This document shows positions 25,413 to 37,800 of a DNA stretch of 64,000 bases, one piece after another. Position numbers and translations under genes: made by a program. The notes under the pieces were generated by a model. It was given only the letters and a program-made list of their open reading frames with translations, was not told where the DNA came from and made no database searches. How positions within the stretch are numbered: position 1 is the stretch's first letter; each line of letters starts with the position of its first letter. This stretch comes from Malania oleifera (Eukaryota; Streptophyta; Magnoliopsida; Santalales; Ximeniaceae): contig NC_080421.1 of assembly GCF_029873635.1 (NCBI RefSeq), positions 1,426,001 through 1,490,000 on the forward strand. The letters are read 5' to 3'.

Positions 25413-26284
25413 GAGAATTAATGTACTCCACTAGGAAAATTAATGTAATGAGAATGACCCTTTTTTTTTTTTTTTTTTTTTTCTCAAAGGTCATTTTTAC
25501 TTTCCCATGAAACAAACAGGGGTAAGGGTCAAGGGCTAATAAAGAGGATGCCCTTTTCTAAGTCTTCTCAGAAGAAGTAAGAGGAAGGGCCTGGGCGTTT
25601 TCCAAGTAAGCTGCTGTGGGTCAATTAATTACCAAGTAAGTTGCTGTGGGTCAATTAATCACCCCCAAAAAGAAAATATGCATAAGGAATATGTCCTACA
25701 CCAATGATACTGCCCTTTTCATTAGGACTCCAGCCTGTTTTCTACTTGCACTGATAAAGACCAACCACAAACATACATGATGTTTTCCCACTTGTTTCTT
25801 GTTTATGCTCTTTCTACCTCTCTTATCAATGCATTTTAAGTCTTTAAAAAAAAATAAAAAAAAATTTTTACTTTTTTTTTTTCTTTTTTTTAAATTTTGT
25901 TTGCCATGGCTAGCTTGTAAAAACGGGGATGAAATTGATTCTTAGTTGAAGTATTGGGTGAGTCTGATTCCCATTTTTTACATCATGTTTGATTTGTAGA
26001 GCGGAACAGAGTATGGATGCAATGAAATAAAAGCTCGAATAAAAAGTATGACCAAATCAAGTGATAAGTTTAGTCTCATTCGACTCAGTTTCATTTTGTT
26101 TCTGTATGCTAGTAGTATATTTGGTACATAGAAATGGAATGTAATTGAATATATCACTTCTTTTTTTTCATTCTTGCGTTTAAATTTTCATTTAATTTCA
26201 TTCCTACCTTATTATATTTGCAAACCAAACGTAACATAATATGTAATCAATGGAATAATAATGCCTCTCATATTATGATTGATT
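25413..26284. other. Intergenic DNA, nothing recognised
   Basis: It includes a long T run (about 25461-25482), a short tandem of the word AAGTAAG-TTGCTGTGGGTCAATTAAT at 25603-25660, and AT-rich DNA. No gene was seen. Confidence 0.4.
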
Positions 26285-26440
26285 GAGTTTTTTTTTTTTT
26301 TTTTTTTATTCACGAAAACCCAATTTTATGAATAGCCCTTACTTATGATGGAGAAATACCGTAATTACAAGTAGGACACATGTGATTTACAAATAAACTA
26401 TTAAAACCATCGCACGCATAAAAGTTAATACTAGAAAAAA
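26285..26440 (-). mobile_element. LINE 3' tail
   Basis: A T run at about 26289-26308 is followed by ACTTATGATGGAGAAATACC (26341-26360), the same 3' UTR block seen next to the LINE fragment at 811-848. Read on the minus strand this is a LINE 3' UTR ending in poly(A). Only the 3' end of the element was inserted or remains. Confidence 0.5.
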
Positions 26441-26756
26441 TCCAGTACCATTATCCAATTAAAACAATCTAAACATGCTTACATCTAATCGAAACCAAAC
26501 AAAAACAAACATAACAAATTACCTGTAAAATGATGTCAATCACCTACAAACATAAACTAGAAAAAAACCAAATATGATTAGTTGAGTTAAGAATATTATT
26601 CCATTTGACTCTTTTTTCCGTTCAAATACAACTATAATTTTTAGTAATACATTCTAAAAAAATACACACAAGCAACCATGCCTCGACTACGTGTCACCGC
26701 AACAAGCAATACCACCATCAATAGTAAAAATAAAATAATAATAATAATAATAACCC

Positions 26757-26950
26757 CCAAGGTGTGGTTTAGGTGGTAGTGTGGGTTGCGGGAGTGCCTC
26801 TCACGAGATTAGGTGTTCAAACCCTCTTGGGTTCATTTCCGCCCCTGAATTCCTGAAATTTACCTCCATTTGGAGTTGTGGGGTCAGCTTCAAGGGGCGC
26901 GAGATTAGTCGTATGGACCGTAAAACGGACACGTGGAAACTCGGTATGTA
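26757..26950 (+). mobile_element. tRNA-derived SINE
   Basis: The body starts CAAGGTGTGGTTTAGGTGG, which contains an A-box-like TGGTTTAGGTGG. About 45 bp later comes a B-box-like GTGTTCAAACC. A non-tRNA region follows and then an A-rich tail of AAAATAAAAAT units. The flanks on both sides are AATAATAATAA, which may be the target duplication but is simple sequence. The spacing of A and B boxes fits a polymerase III promoter. Confidence 0.6.
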
Positions 26951-27716
26951 ATCTAAAAATAAAAATAAAAATATAAAATAAAAATAAAATAAAATAATAA
27001 TAATAAGAATGTTTGTTATTGTTTCTATTTATGTCTTGACTTCATTTTATCTCAATTCTAATTCTACGATTTCATAAACCAAACATATCTTTACACCGTC
27101 TTTTCGAAAATAAATAAATAAAAAATTTCACATGTCCACATGTTTACTTTGAAATATCATGCATGTGTGACTTGACCTAGGAACATCTAAAAAATTTTCT
27201 TCACCTTTTCCTCCATTCAAGGATTTGAACTAAAACACTAAGCATTTTGAATATTTAATCAACTTTTCCTCAATGATTTACAAGGAATTGTGGTGAACTA
27301 CAAAAAGATAAAGATGACTCATTTTTTTCTTTCAATATTGTAATGAGCAGTGCTTTCTAGTAGTGACTGACTTGGCTTTGGTTGTGTACCATCCCTGAAT
27401 TTAAGTAATTTATTATCAAACATTAGTAGGTTGGAGTTTTTACCTTCTTTTGTATTTTTTCTTTTTCCAACGTTGACGACGACTTGTATTAGTTATGATT
27501 ATTAATGAGAAAGGTTTGTCTTTTGACCCATTAGATACTCCTTTTAATCCCTTGTAGAGTTTAAATTTACGATTATGAATAAAGACGTTTTAACCTTTAA
27601 CCTTTACTTTTTTAATAGACATCTCATTCCCTGTATACTTATGTGTGTGTTGATTTATTGAAAGTCCACATAGTTTTGGATAACATAAATGAAGAAAGTC
27701 TATTTCAAAGCTTATT
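26951..27716. other. AT-rich intergenic DNA
   Basis: No reading frame, RNA gene or clear repeat end was found. Confidence 0.4.
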
Positions 27717-27724
27717 ACGTACCC

Positions 27725-30070
27725 TAAACTTGGCAAAATAGATAAAAATCCGTAAATTCGAACCGCATCTGACTCGTTTTAACCGACTTATAATTATCCG
27801 TTTGCTAAACGAGTCGAACATGATTTTTCATTTTCATATCCGCCCTCCCTTAGCTGGTCGAGTCAGGTTTCTCCGGTGGATATCCACCAACCCGCTTACA
27901 TTAGTAACCTAGGAAAGCCCAACAGGTTACAGCCGAAGTCTAAAGACTCCAAACCCAGCCAGCCAATTGAGCCCACTGCCCAAGTGCCCACGGCCGCACG
28001 GCCCACACGTCCTACTCGGCCCCTCCCACTCCAATCCCAGGCCAACCGGCCCAACCCTAAATCCCTAATCACCTAATGCCCGCGGCCCTATTCAATTCGA
28101 GCCCTAGCTGCCTGCTGCCCTATTCGATTCTTCATTTGAGCGCGACGAGCGTCTCTGTTCAGAGAGCCAGCACGAGAGGAGAGAGTGACTTCATTCGGGC
28201 CTCCTTCTTCGACCCTTCGAAGCTCTCTGGCCTTCGTGAGTTGGTCTTCCACACTGCGAACCAGCTGGAGCCCTTCGCGAGTTCGTCACTTCGTCAGGAG
28301 CTTCGCGAGTTCATCGTGGACATTTTCAAACCAGAAGGAGCTCCTCTCAAGCTCGTCTTTGAGCGTTTGTGAGTTCGTGAGTTCATCTGCGTCGAAGTTC
28401 GAATTTGTAAGTATTCTTCTTCCTCTTCTACAAATCTGCTTTTTGCTTTCCATGTTCATCAGTTTTTTAGTATGTTTGGCAGCATTGTTTGGGATTTTCA
28501 CTTTTTGTTTTAACCTTAATGATGGGGAGCTTGAGGAACTCTCTCATGTGGTTCTTGGATTCTTCTTGTTATTACCATTGTGGGGATTTTAGGATTGGTG
28601 TGTGGATAATTATGGTGTTTTCTCTTGTAAATGATTCTGTACTCTCCTGAACACATCTTATCATTTTTTTCATCTTGCCAATAAATTGTGGAGAGCTAAA
28701 GTTCCTTCAAAGTAAAGGTGTTGTGTAGATCACCATTCTTGATAGGGTTAACACCAATGATTTGTTGTAGCCTTGCAGGTTGAGAGACCTTATTAGGCTT
28801 TATGTTCAGATGTTTGTGTCATGTGTAGCTATGGTAATAAGGACCGTGCTCATTTATTCTCAGTCCTGTGGCTTGGTGTCTTTGGAACAAGATTTTTGGC
28901 CTGTTGGGAAGTGTTATGGGTGCCCTTATTCTTTGGAGGATTTCTTGGTGGTTGAATTTAGAGATTTTGGAAGGCGTGAAATTCTACTTTCATTGTTATT
29001 TTGGTTATTTGGTTGGAGAGAAATGCCCAGATTTTTTGAGACCATGGGTCTTCTATGGACTTGATTTGGGACTAGATGCTAAATACAAGGTGTTTTGGCA
29101 TTACTGGTGTTGCTCAGAGTCGCCATGATGGATTGGCTCAAACCTAGTTTGGGTGGTCTTCTTGTATTAGCATTTTCTATTTCTTTTCTTCTCTTAAAAA
29201 ATTTCACTTTTTACAATATCATGTTTCGTTACATGTTTGTTAAAATGTCCAAGTGGTGATTAGTCTCTATTTTTTTTTGTTATCTAACCTCCTGGTCAAC
29301 TGGAAAACAAAGGCAATTTATTACTAATATTATTCTATATTCTAAATATAAATCCATTTTCTCTTTAAAAATTTAAGCTAGTAATACTATTGCAATTTTT
29401 TTTTTGGCTTTCTCTGCTTTGTTAAATGGAGCCAAAGGTCTTATTTTGAAGAATCCTCAATTTGAAATGTCATCATTTAGGCATTTCCATGGGCATAAAG
29501 GCAATGTGCCTTTTGAGTGCAAAATTTTTAAATGGAACTAAAGATCTTATTTTGAAGAATTCACCTTTTGGAACATCATGTTTTCTTGAATGAAGCCACT
29601 TAAAATGCATAAGTGGCAAATTATTCTTTAGAATTGGCATTGTTGTGCCTTTTGATTGCGAAATTTTCAGAAATTTCTTGGGACTAATTTATTATGTTTG
29701 AGTTTGAGTTTCTATTTTGAGTTGGATCAAGATTAATTTATTATGTTTATTGTTTACAATTTTACTTGCATGAATCAGGAGTTATTAATTAGTATAAATG
29801 ATTGAATGATTGATATAGTTACTAAAAAAATTAATACACAAACTAATCGCAAGTTACCATATACAACTTAAATTATTATGACAAAAAATAAATTATAAAT
29901 AAAATTATATTTGAGAATGACAGATTATCCGCCCATCTGCCATGGATTATCCGACCCGAAACCGTTTAATCCGCCACTTAAATGAGTCGAATATGGATTA
30001 TGATTTTTTCACTCGATAATCCGCCTTATCTGCCACGGATAAACTGACCCGATCCGCTTTGCCAGGTCTA
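27725..30070 (+). mobile_element. Non-autonomous hAT transposon, 2.35 kb
   Basis: The ends are imperfect inverted repeats, TAAACTTGGCAAAATAG at the left and TAGACCTGGCAAAGCGG on the minus strand at the right. The element is flanked by the 8-bp duplication ACGTACCC (27717-27724 and 30071-30078), diagnostic of hAT. Both sub-terminal parts carry repeated words such as AATCCGCC and GACCCGA. The interior has a GC-rich, CT-rich leader-like part at 27950-28420 that ends in a donor-like GTAAGTATT, but no transposase domain is readable. A LINE-like fragment lies at 28780-29210. It probably moved with transposase supplied in trans. Confidence 0.85.
28780..29210 (+). mobile_element. LINE-derived fragment (zinc-binding reverse-transcriptase region) inside the hAT element
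   Basis: Across frames the segment shows the pattern of the C-terminal zf-RVT region of plant LINEs. A cysteine-containing start near 28795 is followed by AHLFSV-like and VWNKIF-like words and then by VIWLERNARIF, a well-known motif of that domain. Frames are interrupted, so it is degenerate. It may have been captured by the hAT element or inserted into it. Confidence 0.45.
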
Positions 30071-30078
30071 ACGTACCC

Positions 30079-30529
30079 CTTCAGCCCTTCTAACCTTTTC
30101 TAAAATTCAAACTTAAAACTTTTAGTATGAACATTTTGAATTTTGACTTCAATTTTTTGCATCTTATGCAAATAAATTTTTTTAAAAAATTTGAGTAATT
30201 TATTATTATATATTTATACTTATCCATTAGTTAGGCGAGTGGATCCTATGGAGCACACCATGGGGCTAAATTGAGTCTTTTAAAGTAAAATATACACCTT
30301 TTTAACTATAAGAAAAATTCTTGCCACTTACTATATATACTAAATCACACCTTTTTCTTTGCACTTAAATAAAAAAAAATCGAGGTTGCTTAAGGCTTGA
30401 TGGTTATCCTCATCTATTATTATATTCATCTTACTTTTAAACATTTTCTTGGTTTAAAAATTTAAAATCTAGGTATCTCTCTCCCTCTTGAGTTTAATTT
30501 CACATTAAACTGTGTTTTAGAACATGGTT
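30079..30529. other. Intergenic DNA, nothing recognised
   Basis: AT-rich, without a frame or a repeat end that I can support. Confidence 0.4.
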
Positions 30530-30635
30530 TTTCGACTTTAGATTTGAATTTGGATGAATTTAGATAAATTTTAATATAATTTTACATTATATCTAATCTA
30601 AATTCAATGCAAATTCAAATCCAACATCTGTCAAA
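30530..30635. repeat. MITE-like palindromic repeat, diverged copy
   Basis: The unit reads GATTTGAATTTGGATGAATT at its start and GCAAATTCAAATCC at its end, so the ends can pair. It resembles the units at 25190-25412. Confidence 0.4.
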
Positions 30636-30914
30636 ATATCTAATAAAGAAAAAAGTGTACTATAACTATTAAAAAGTAAAAATGTTGAGCATCATAGGCC
30701 GCTGTCATCACAAGCCCATGTTACATAGGACTCTAACAAAAAGAAGCTTTTGATAACAATCAAAGTATTTTTCATTATGTGTAGCAATAGTTCCAAAATA
30801 CTGTCACAAAAGTAAAATTTGAGTATTTTTTTTAATTTTCTTTCAATATTCAGCAACATCTCCAAAAACAGTAGCAGATGTTGCGTTTTGACTACTGCAC
30901 TTCCTTTAAACTGG

Positions 30915-31067
30915 TAATCCTTGACCCACCCCGTTATTAAACGGGCGGATTAAGGTTTATTAGTTGTGACCCATTTAATCTCAATCCATTTAGATTTGAC
31001 CTGTTTATGACCCTATCTGTTTACCATCCATCCGGATTCGTCCGTCAACCCTTTTTGCCACCCCTAG
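30915..31067. mobile_element. hAT-like end remnant
   Basis: The right end on the minus strand reads TAGGGGTGGCAAAAAGGG, the classic terminal sequence of plant hAT MITEs, followed by the sub-terminal words GACGGA and AATGGGT. The left end could not be placed with confidence and no 8-bp duplication was matched. Confidence 0.45.
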
Positions 31068-31439
31068 CCAAAAGTCATAATATTAGACAATAATTATTTA
31101 CTTGGTACTTTAATTAAATAAAATAATCAGGTTTGAAGACTTGCGTAACTTTTTATAGAATTATAATTATAATTTTTGTTAATACTTTAAAGTGCTTAAA
31201 ATAATAGCTTGTCTCAATTCATTCAAATGATGTGATTTTCATAAAAATTTTCCACAATTATGGTATATCAAAGCTAATTTGTAAATTAAATTTATTTAAT
31301 ATGGGGCATATTATATTTTCCAACAAAAATTATATTTTTATGTAAAATAAAGAAAAAATAAGAAAAAAATTTTAAAATTTAATATTATATTTAACAACAT
31401 AAATTTTAAATCTTAAATTGAAAATTAAATAAATTTAAA
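31068..31439. other. AT-rich stretch upstream of the 31.5-kb promoter-like region
   Basis: Strongly AT-rich, with no frame or repeat end that I can support. Confidence 0.4.
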
Positions 31440-31740
31440 CAAATATAAATAGAATTTCATTTGTACACTCCGCCGGCATCTATGCGCAGGTGCTCTCCTA
31501 AAGCCCCAGGCAAAACCCCTGTCAGAACTCTCCCTCTCTTTGTCGTCGACGGCCAGAGCATGCCAAACGCTGACGTTGTCTCCGACAGCCAGGTACGGAA
31601 CGTCCTTCTCTCTCTCTCTCTCTCTGCCTAATGTTCATCCCTTTCAATCTTCATCTCTCTATCCTTTTCCACACCATATTCGCAGGAGGCGGTCACTCTG
31701 ACGAAGTGACGAAGTTCGTTGCTCTTCCCACACAGACCAG
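31440..31740 (+). promoter_or_regulatory. Probable host promoter and 5' exons
   Basis: A TATA-like AAATATAAATAG at 31441-31452 precedes an abrupt change to GC-richer sequence. A possible exon ends at 31592 with CCAG before GTACGG. Another possible exon starts after TTCGCAG at 31686 and ends at 31740, again before GTACGG. Joined, the small frame from ATG 31559 (MPNADVVSDSQ) closes quickly, so these exons would be leader or an upstream reading frame. The nearest downstream plus-strand coding frame that looks real is at 44347, beyond a block of transposons. The link to that gene is inference only. Confidence 0.35.
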
Positions 31741-32571
31741 GTACGGAACGAACTTCTCCCTGTCCCTCAAAACATTCATATTTCTATGGCGATATGACGC
31801 GCCTTTCTTGCTAGATTCGAACGCACTCGAGCCGTAATTTATCAAGTATGCAACTGGATTTGGGAACTAGCCCTAATGTTTCAAGTGCTCCTGATTTTGT
31901 TTGACTGTTATTTTTAGTTCAGTTGCATAATCCATGATATTTTCTTAAATCAACCAAGTTATAACCAAATAAACTGGAAACTTGAACATGTCAGGGGAGT
32001 TAATATTAGAGGAGTCTAGTACCTAGAGGCCGACTGTTATTCATAAACGTTATTGAAGATGGCTTCTTCACCCACCACTGATTAAGATTTCACTGCAAAC
32101 CCATAAGTCCCACCTGTGGTGGATCTTTAAAATTTTTTTCAGTGGGTGCAAACTCAATGCTTCTTCAGCCAAGCCACAAGAGTTGAGCTAGGTTACACAA
32201 TGCTGATATGTGTATGAATGCATTGCAAGAACAGTTTTTATTGTTGTATTCATTTTATTTGCCTTTATATACTGGTAGCAGTTATTTGAAAGCTGCCGTA
32301 GGCAATGGAATTGTGGGAGATTTTTGTGACAAAAAGAAAATGGAAAAAAGTATTGTAAAAGACATTGTAGTAGGCATTGTTGTTTCTTGTTCCTCGACCC
32401 TAGTTTCTCCTTTTTCTTTTGTGTCAATAATACTGATACTTATGGTATGCTGCAACACATCTGGCTTGGAAGTTAATGACATAAAATTTACCAAAGACAA
32501 AAATAACATACAGATATTAGTAGATGTTGACATCTTACATTGTAATCACCATCTAATTGAATGATTTATTT
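31741..32571. other. Unassigned, possibly intronic
   Basis: A 118-codon plus-strand frame (32208-32564) has a hydrophobic middle but resembles no family I know, and a minus-strand frame overlaps it. I do not call a gene here. If the exons at 31.5 kb are real this is intron. Confidence 0.35.
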
Positions 32572-32579
32572 GAGACTGC

Positions 32580-34017
32580 TAGGGCTGTAAATGAACCAAA
32601 CCACTTGAGAGCTCGGTTCGGTAAGAGCTCGTTTATTATCTAAATGAGCGAGTCTCAAGCCCAAGTTTTAGGCTCAGTTTGTAAACGAGCCGAGCGTGAG
32701 CACAATTAGGCTCGACTCGTTTAAACTTGTGAGTGGCTCGATAACGGACTTGAATAGGCTCCTTAAGGAGTTTGGTAAGGGGCTCATTAATAGGCAAGAG
32801 TCCAATATTGACCCAACCCCCCAAAGATAAAAGGAGCAAATCTCGGCCTAAGTTAATGAAAACGGCCCAAATTAATCTAGCCCAAATTATGAAACCTATT
32901 AGATGAACTATGGTTCAATTGGTCAATGTTTGCCTGGTTGCCCCTCCAGCCCTCCTCTCCATTTATGATTCACGAATCACGCAACTTCTACACATTGCGC
33001 ACACTGAACGCAGCATGCGGCCTACGGCTTCGCCCTTTTGCCTTCTTCAGTTCAGCAATTCTCCTCCTATAAGATCATCCTTTGGCCTACGCCTTCTCCA
33101 TTCCTTCCACTCTTCTACGAACAACCACAAAGGATAATCATTGACCACGAAGGAGATCATCCATGAAGGAGATCGGCCACCACAAAGGAGATCACTCTCT
33201 CTCTCTCTCTCAATCCGACCATCCATCAATCCTCTCTCGATACATCTCTTTCTCTATTCGACAGGTCAGTCTCTCTCTCTCTCTCTCTCTCTCGCACACA
33301 CCCATCGTCTTCGATTCGTTCTCTAAGTTTGCTTTACATTTCGCTTGTGTTTTGGTCCGGGCATGATTTTAGAGGTTGCAAATCCTTTGTTGGTTAGGTT
33401 TCATAATTTGAGAATGGCATGTTGTTTTCTTGATGCGATTTGGTTTTTTGGGTTCATGGAATCTATGATCGATTCAGAATGATTTGACTCTGATAATTTG
33501 TAATGATGTTTTCGGTAATAGTTTAATTGTAATGAATTTACAACTTGTTTTAATTTGGTATATGTGATTTTATTGAGCGGCCATGAATGAGGAACTGATG
33601 TAAAGACGTTTGTGTTTTAAGTAAATCATATCCTCAAATTATTTCCTAGGAAGTCGTTCCAATTCAAAGGATTTGTTATATTAACACATCCATTGCATCT
33701 AGAAATTTTCTTGGATGAATATCGATAGATCAATTTCTTGATGATTTCATTGGTGAGTTGAGTCATTGGTAATGATATTTATTATTTCAAAAAAAAAAGG
33801 TGGAAATTGTTATTCTTAGGTCATTTATATATTTCAGCGTGAACCTGAGCCTGAACTCGAACCTGAGCCTGCTAATGAGTCGTTCGTGAGCTCAAGCTTG
33901 TGCCAATATTTTTATTCTCGAACCGAGTCGAGCACGAGCATGAGCCAAGCTCTCACCCTGTCGAGTCGAGATTCAGCATGCTAAAGCTCGGCTTGGCTCA
34001 GCTCGTTTGCAGCCCTG
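32580..34017 (+). mobile_element. Non-autonomous hAT transposon, 1.44 kb
   Basis: The ends are TAGGGCTGTAAATGAACC at the left and, on the minus strand, CAGGGCTGCAAACGAGC at the right. The 8-bp duplication GAGACTGC flanks it (32572-32579 and 34018-34025). Both sub-terminal regions are dense in GAGCTCG, CGAGCC and GAACCTGAGCC words, the usual transposase-binding-type repeats of hAT elements. The middle has a CT-rich leader-like part with a possible donor CGACAG before GTCAGT at about 33262-33269. No transposase domain is readable, so it is a deletion derivative. Confidence 0.88.
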
Positions 34018-34025
34018 GAGACTGC

Positions 34026-34564
34026 ACAATCCTTGCATAAATTCAGAGGATTTTGGACATTACTTTTTTCCCTTATTTGTCTTACTTTCCTCTATGAACC
34101 CATGCACATTTTTATATTTCTAAGTTGAGTTTGTTGATCTATGTAGCTTGTAGATTAATTAAAACTCCAGATAAAAAGATAAAGAAGTTGGCGTAGGTGC
34201 AGGAATTTGGGAATGATTTAGCTTAAAAGAAAAATGCAGAGATCAAAGAGTAAAAGAGAAAAAAGAGAGATATGTATCTGATGAAAAATTGCTTAGGCAA
34301 GGCTATGGGAGTTACATCTTACTTTCTTAAAATATCGAGGTGTTTCACTTGAAGTTCAAAATAAGTTTAAACGCAACACCTAGTGCATAAGGTTCCTATG
34401 TCATATCATGGGTTTGGGGAGGGCATGATGTAAGTAGCTTGGCATCCACAACCGTAGAGTGTGTTTTCGTGACTTGAACATGTGTGTTTGACTGTTCTGG
34501 TGTAGCACTCTTACCATTGGTCAATGCTCGCTCTTGAGAATATAAATAATATTTTAAGGCAAAG
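34026..34564. other. Unassigned, possibly intronic
   Basis: No frame, RNA gene or repeat end was found. Confidence 0.35.
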
Positions 34565-34884
34565 TGTCATGAATATGGTGATTTCATAGGCTAAAAGGGA
34601 TCACCCTGGCCCAGATATGCCTAAAGTGTCCTGGAGTCACACCTGTGCAATGGCAAGACTACACCAAGTCCAGCCCAACCTATTCATCCTCATTTGAGTA
34701 AACACTTAATCGTCTAATCCAGTGGTCAAGTCGCACGACAAGAAGACCCTTGAACCAACTAAGGTCATCACTAGGGAATTTTGACTCGAATGGTAAGGGA
34801 TATAAACTCGCATTCCACCCACACTAAGGGTAATTCTCATCACCATTATAAAACGTCGTGTTAGTGTACCTATCACTAACCACC

Positions 34885-37800
34885 TGTTGGGAATTAACAA
34901 CAATTCCCAAAACCTATGAGAAACAAAATAGAGAAAGAATACACGCCAAAGAAAAATCAATCACACTCACAAGACAGTATTTACGTGGTTCGACAATTTT
35001 GCCTACGTCCACGGAGTTGTAGGGATTTCACTATTATCAGGAAAAAAAAAAAAAAAATACTGAGAGTGCGGTGGTATAATACTTTCTCTCTCTCGCTTTC
35101 TCCCAAAGTGTGACCGCTTACCCTAATCACCCAAAAACAATCATTTTATATGCGGCGCACAGAGTTCTGAATGGGCTACAAAACGAGCCCAAAAATTCCC
35201 CCCCCTACGAGTACGGCTTGGGCTTACGGCCCAATCCTTCACTCCATGGACTAAGCCTTAGGATAGGAATCTCTTATTAAAGAAAAATTGGGTCATCATC
35301 CAAATTTAACGCAATTAGGCTCCACAAAAGCCTAACAAATCTCCCACTTGGAGACTAGTTCAATCACCAATATTGACTGCAATCCTCCAAATGAACAATC
35401 CCTCATCCCTGCAACTCATCCTCGTGTCCTCAAGTTAGAAGACCAACTGAAGTTGCACACAGCTTCAGCTTCTCAATAGTAACACCCTTAGTCAACATAT
35501 CTGCTGGGTTCTTAGATCCACAGATCTTTTCAAGTATTACCGGCTTATTTTCAACAAGGTAACGAATAAAGTGGTATTTTGTTTGTATATGTTTCGACTT
35601 TGAATGAAAAGCCTAATTTTTGGCAAGAAAAATTGCACTCTGACTGTCACTGTGTAGAATGCCCATCTTCTGCTTCTTACCTAATTCGTCTAAGAAACCA
35701 TGTAACTAAATCATCTCCTTTCCATTTTCTGTTGCTGCAACATACTCAGCTTCTGTAATAGACAAAGTAACAATCTTTTGTAAATTTGAAGTCCAAGATA
35801 TAGCTGTACCACCCAGAGTAAATACAAACCCAGTAGTACTCTTTCTACTATCATTATCACCAGCAGCAAAATCAGCGTCTACATAACCTTGCAGTTTCAA
35901 ACTTGTACCTGTGAAGCAAAGACATGTATCTGATGAACCCCTTAGATATGTCAGAATCCACTTGACTGCCTCCCAATGCTGCTTTCCTGGCCTACTCATG
36001 AATCTACTCACAACTCCCACTGCATGTGCAATGTCTGGCCTTGTACACACTATAGCATACATCAAGCTACCAATAGCTGAGGCATAGGGCACCTTGCTCA
36101 TATGGTCACTTTCTTCTTCTGTCTTCGGTGACTGTTCCTTGCTTAGTTTTGAAATGACTACCCAGGGGTGTGCTCACTGGTTTAGCTTCATTCATGTTGA
36201 ACCTGCTGAGAATTTTCTTCACACATTCTGACTGTGAAAGCTTCAATGTACCATTAGCATTGTCTCTAATGATTCTCATTCCAAGAATTTGCTTTGCAAC
36301 TCCCAAAATCCTTCAATGTACAATTGCTTCTTCAGATTATTAATCTCCTCAATGCTAGACCCTGCAATGAGCATATCATTTACATATAACAGTAAAATGA
36401 ATAACTCCCACGTCTCCCATGTCTGATTCCCCAACAAGGAATCCATCTCATCCTTCATGGCTAACTCCCACGTGCTTGAACTTTCATCCTGTAAGGCTTT
36501 ATCATAACACTTTGATTCACCACCATTAGTTAGCAGGAGATAATTTAGAGCAGGTGAATAACGCTGTGGAGGTCTAATGGTCCTGGAAGATCTACGGACT
36601 GCAACTACAGGTGTATTCTAATTTGCCTGTGATTCTACATTCTCCTTATCATCTTTACCCCTTTCTTGGACAGTACTTTCAATCAACTCATCTAAGTTAA
36701 CAAACTCCGATTTCTTCTCATCTATCACTGTGACATCTGACACTACAGTTGACTTGTCCTTGTACATAACCTGTTCATTAAATATCACATTTCTACTTCT
36801 GATGATTTTCCTATTTTGTTCATCCCAAAACCGATAGCCAAATTTCTCGTCACCATAGCCAATGAAATAACTTATTTTGGACTTTGCATCAAGTTTACTA
36901 CAAGCATCATAATCAATATGAACATAAGAAACACAACCAAAAACTTTTAAGTGAGAAAACTTTACCTCTTTATCGCTCCAAACCTCTTCAGGAAGTCTGA
37001 ACTCCATGGGAACTGAAGGTCCTCGGTTTATTAGATAAGTTGCAGTACTAACAACATCAGTCCAGAAAGTTTTTGGTAGTCCAACATGCAACATTGCAAC
37101 CTCATACTCCTAGCACGCTCATTGAGTTCTGTTCATGCGCTCAGCCACACCATTCTGCTGTGGTGTCCCAGGAATGGTCTTTTCCATTCTGATTCCATGT
37201 GCAGCACCAGTACTCTCTGAACCCTCCATCTATGTACTCTCCTCCATTGTCTGACCTCAAACACTTTACTTTCAAACCTGTCTCTGTCTCAACCATAGCC
37301 TTCCACTTTTTAAAAGTTTCAAATACATTATATTTATTTTTTAGAAAATAAACTTATACCTTTCTGGTTGAGTCATCAATGAAAGTAATGTAGTACCTTG
37401 AACCTCCAAGGGATGCAACGGGAGAAGGCTCCCACAAATCTGTGTGCACTAACTCCAATTTTTCAGCCTTTGGTGTTCTGCCACTTTTCAAGAAACTCAC
37501 CATTTTCTGCTTTCCTAAGATGCAACTTTCACACAAGTCAAAATTAACGGACTTCAATTCTGGTAGTTTCCCTTTTGACAGCAGCATCTTCATCCCTTTC
37601 TCACTCATGTGACCAAGTCTGCGGTGCCATAAGCTTGTATCAGTACTTGCTTTAGCAACTGTAATTGTGTCACTTGGACTTGAGGTCATGTATAGAGTAC
37701 CAGATTTCTTTTCACGAGCCAATACTCTAGCTCCCTTTGTAACCTTCCACGTGCCACCAGCAAACAACATTGCATGTCCTTCATCATCAAGTTGTCCGAT

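Noticed and set aside
28076-28592. Overlapping frames of 98 and 135 codons
   Set aside because: They lie in the leader-like interior of a hAT element, overlap in two frames and lack any domain.
32208-32564. 118-codon frame with a hydrophobic middle
   Set aside because: It matches no known family, overlaps an opposite frame and has no supporting gene context.
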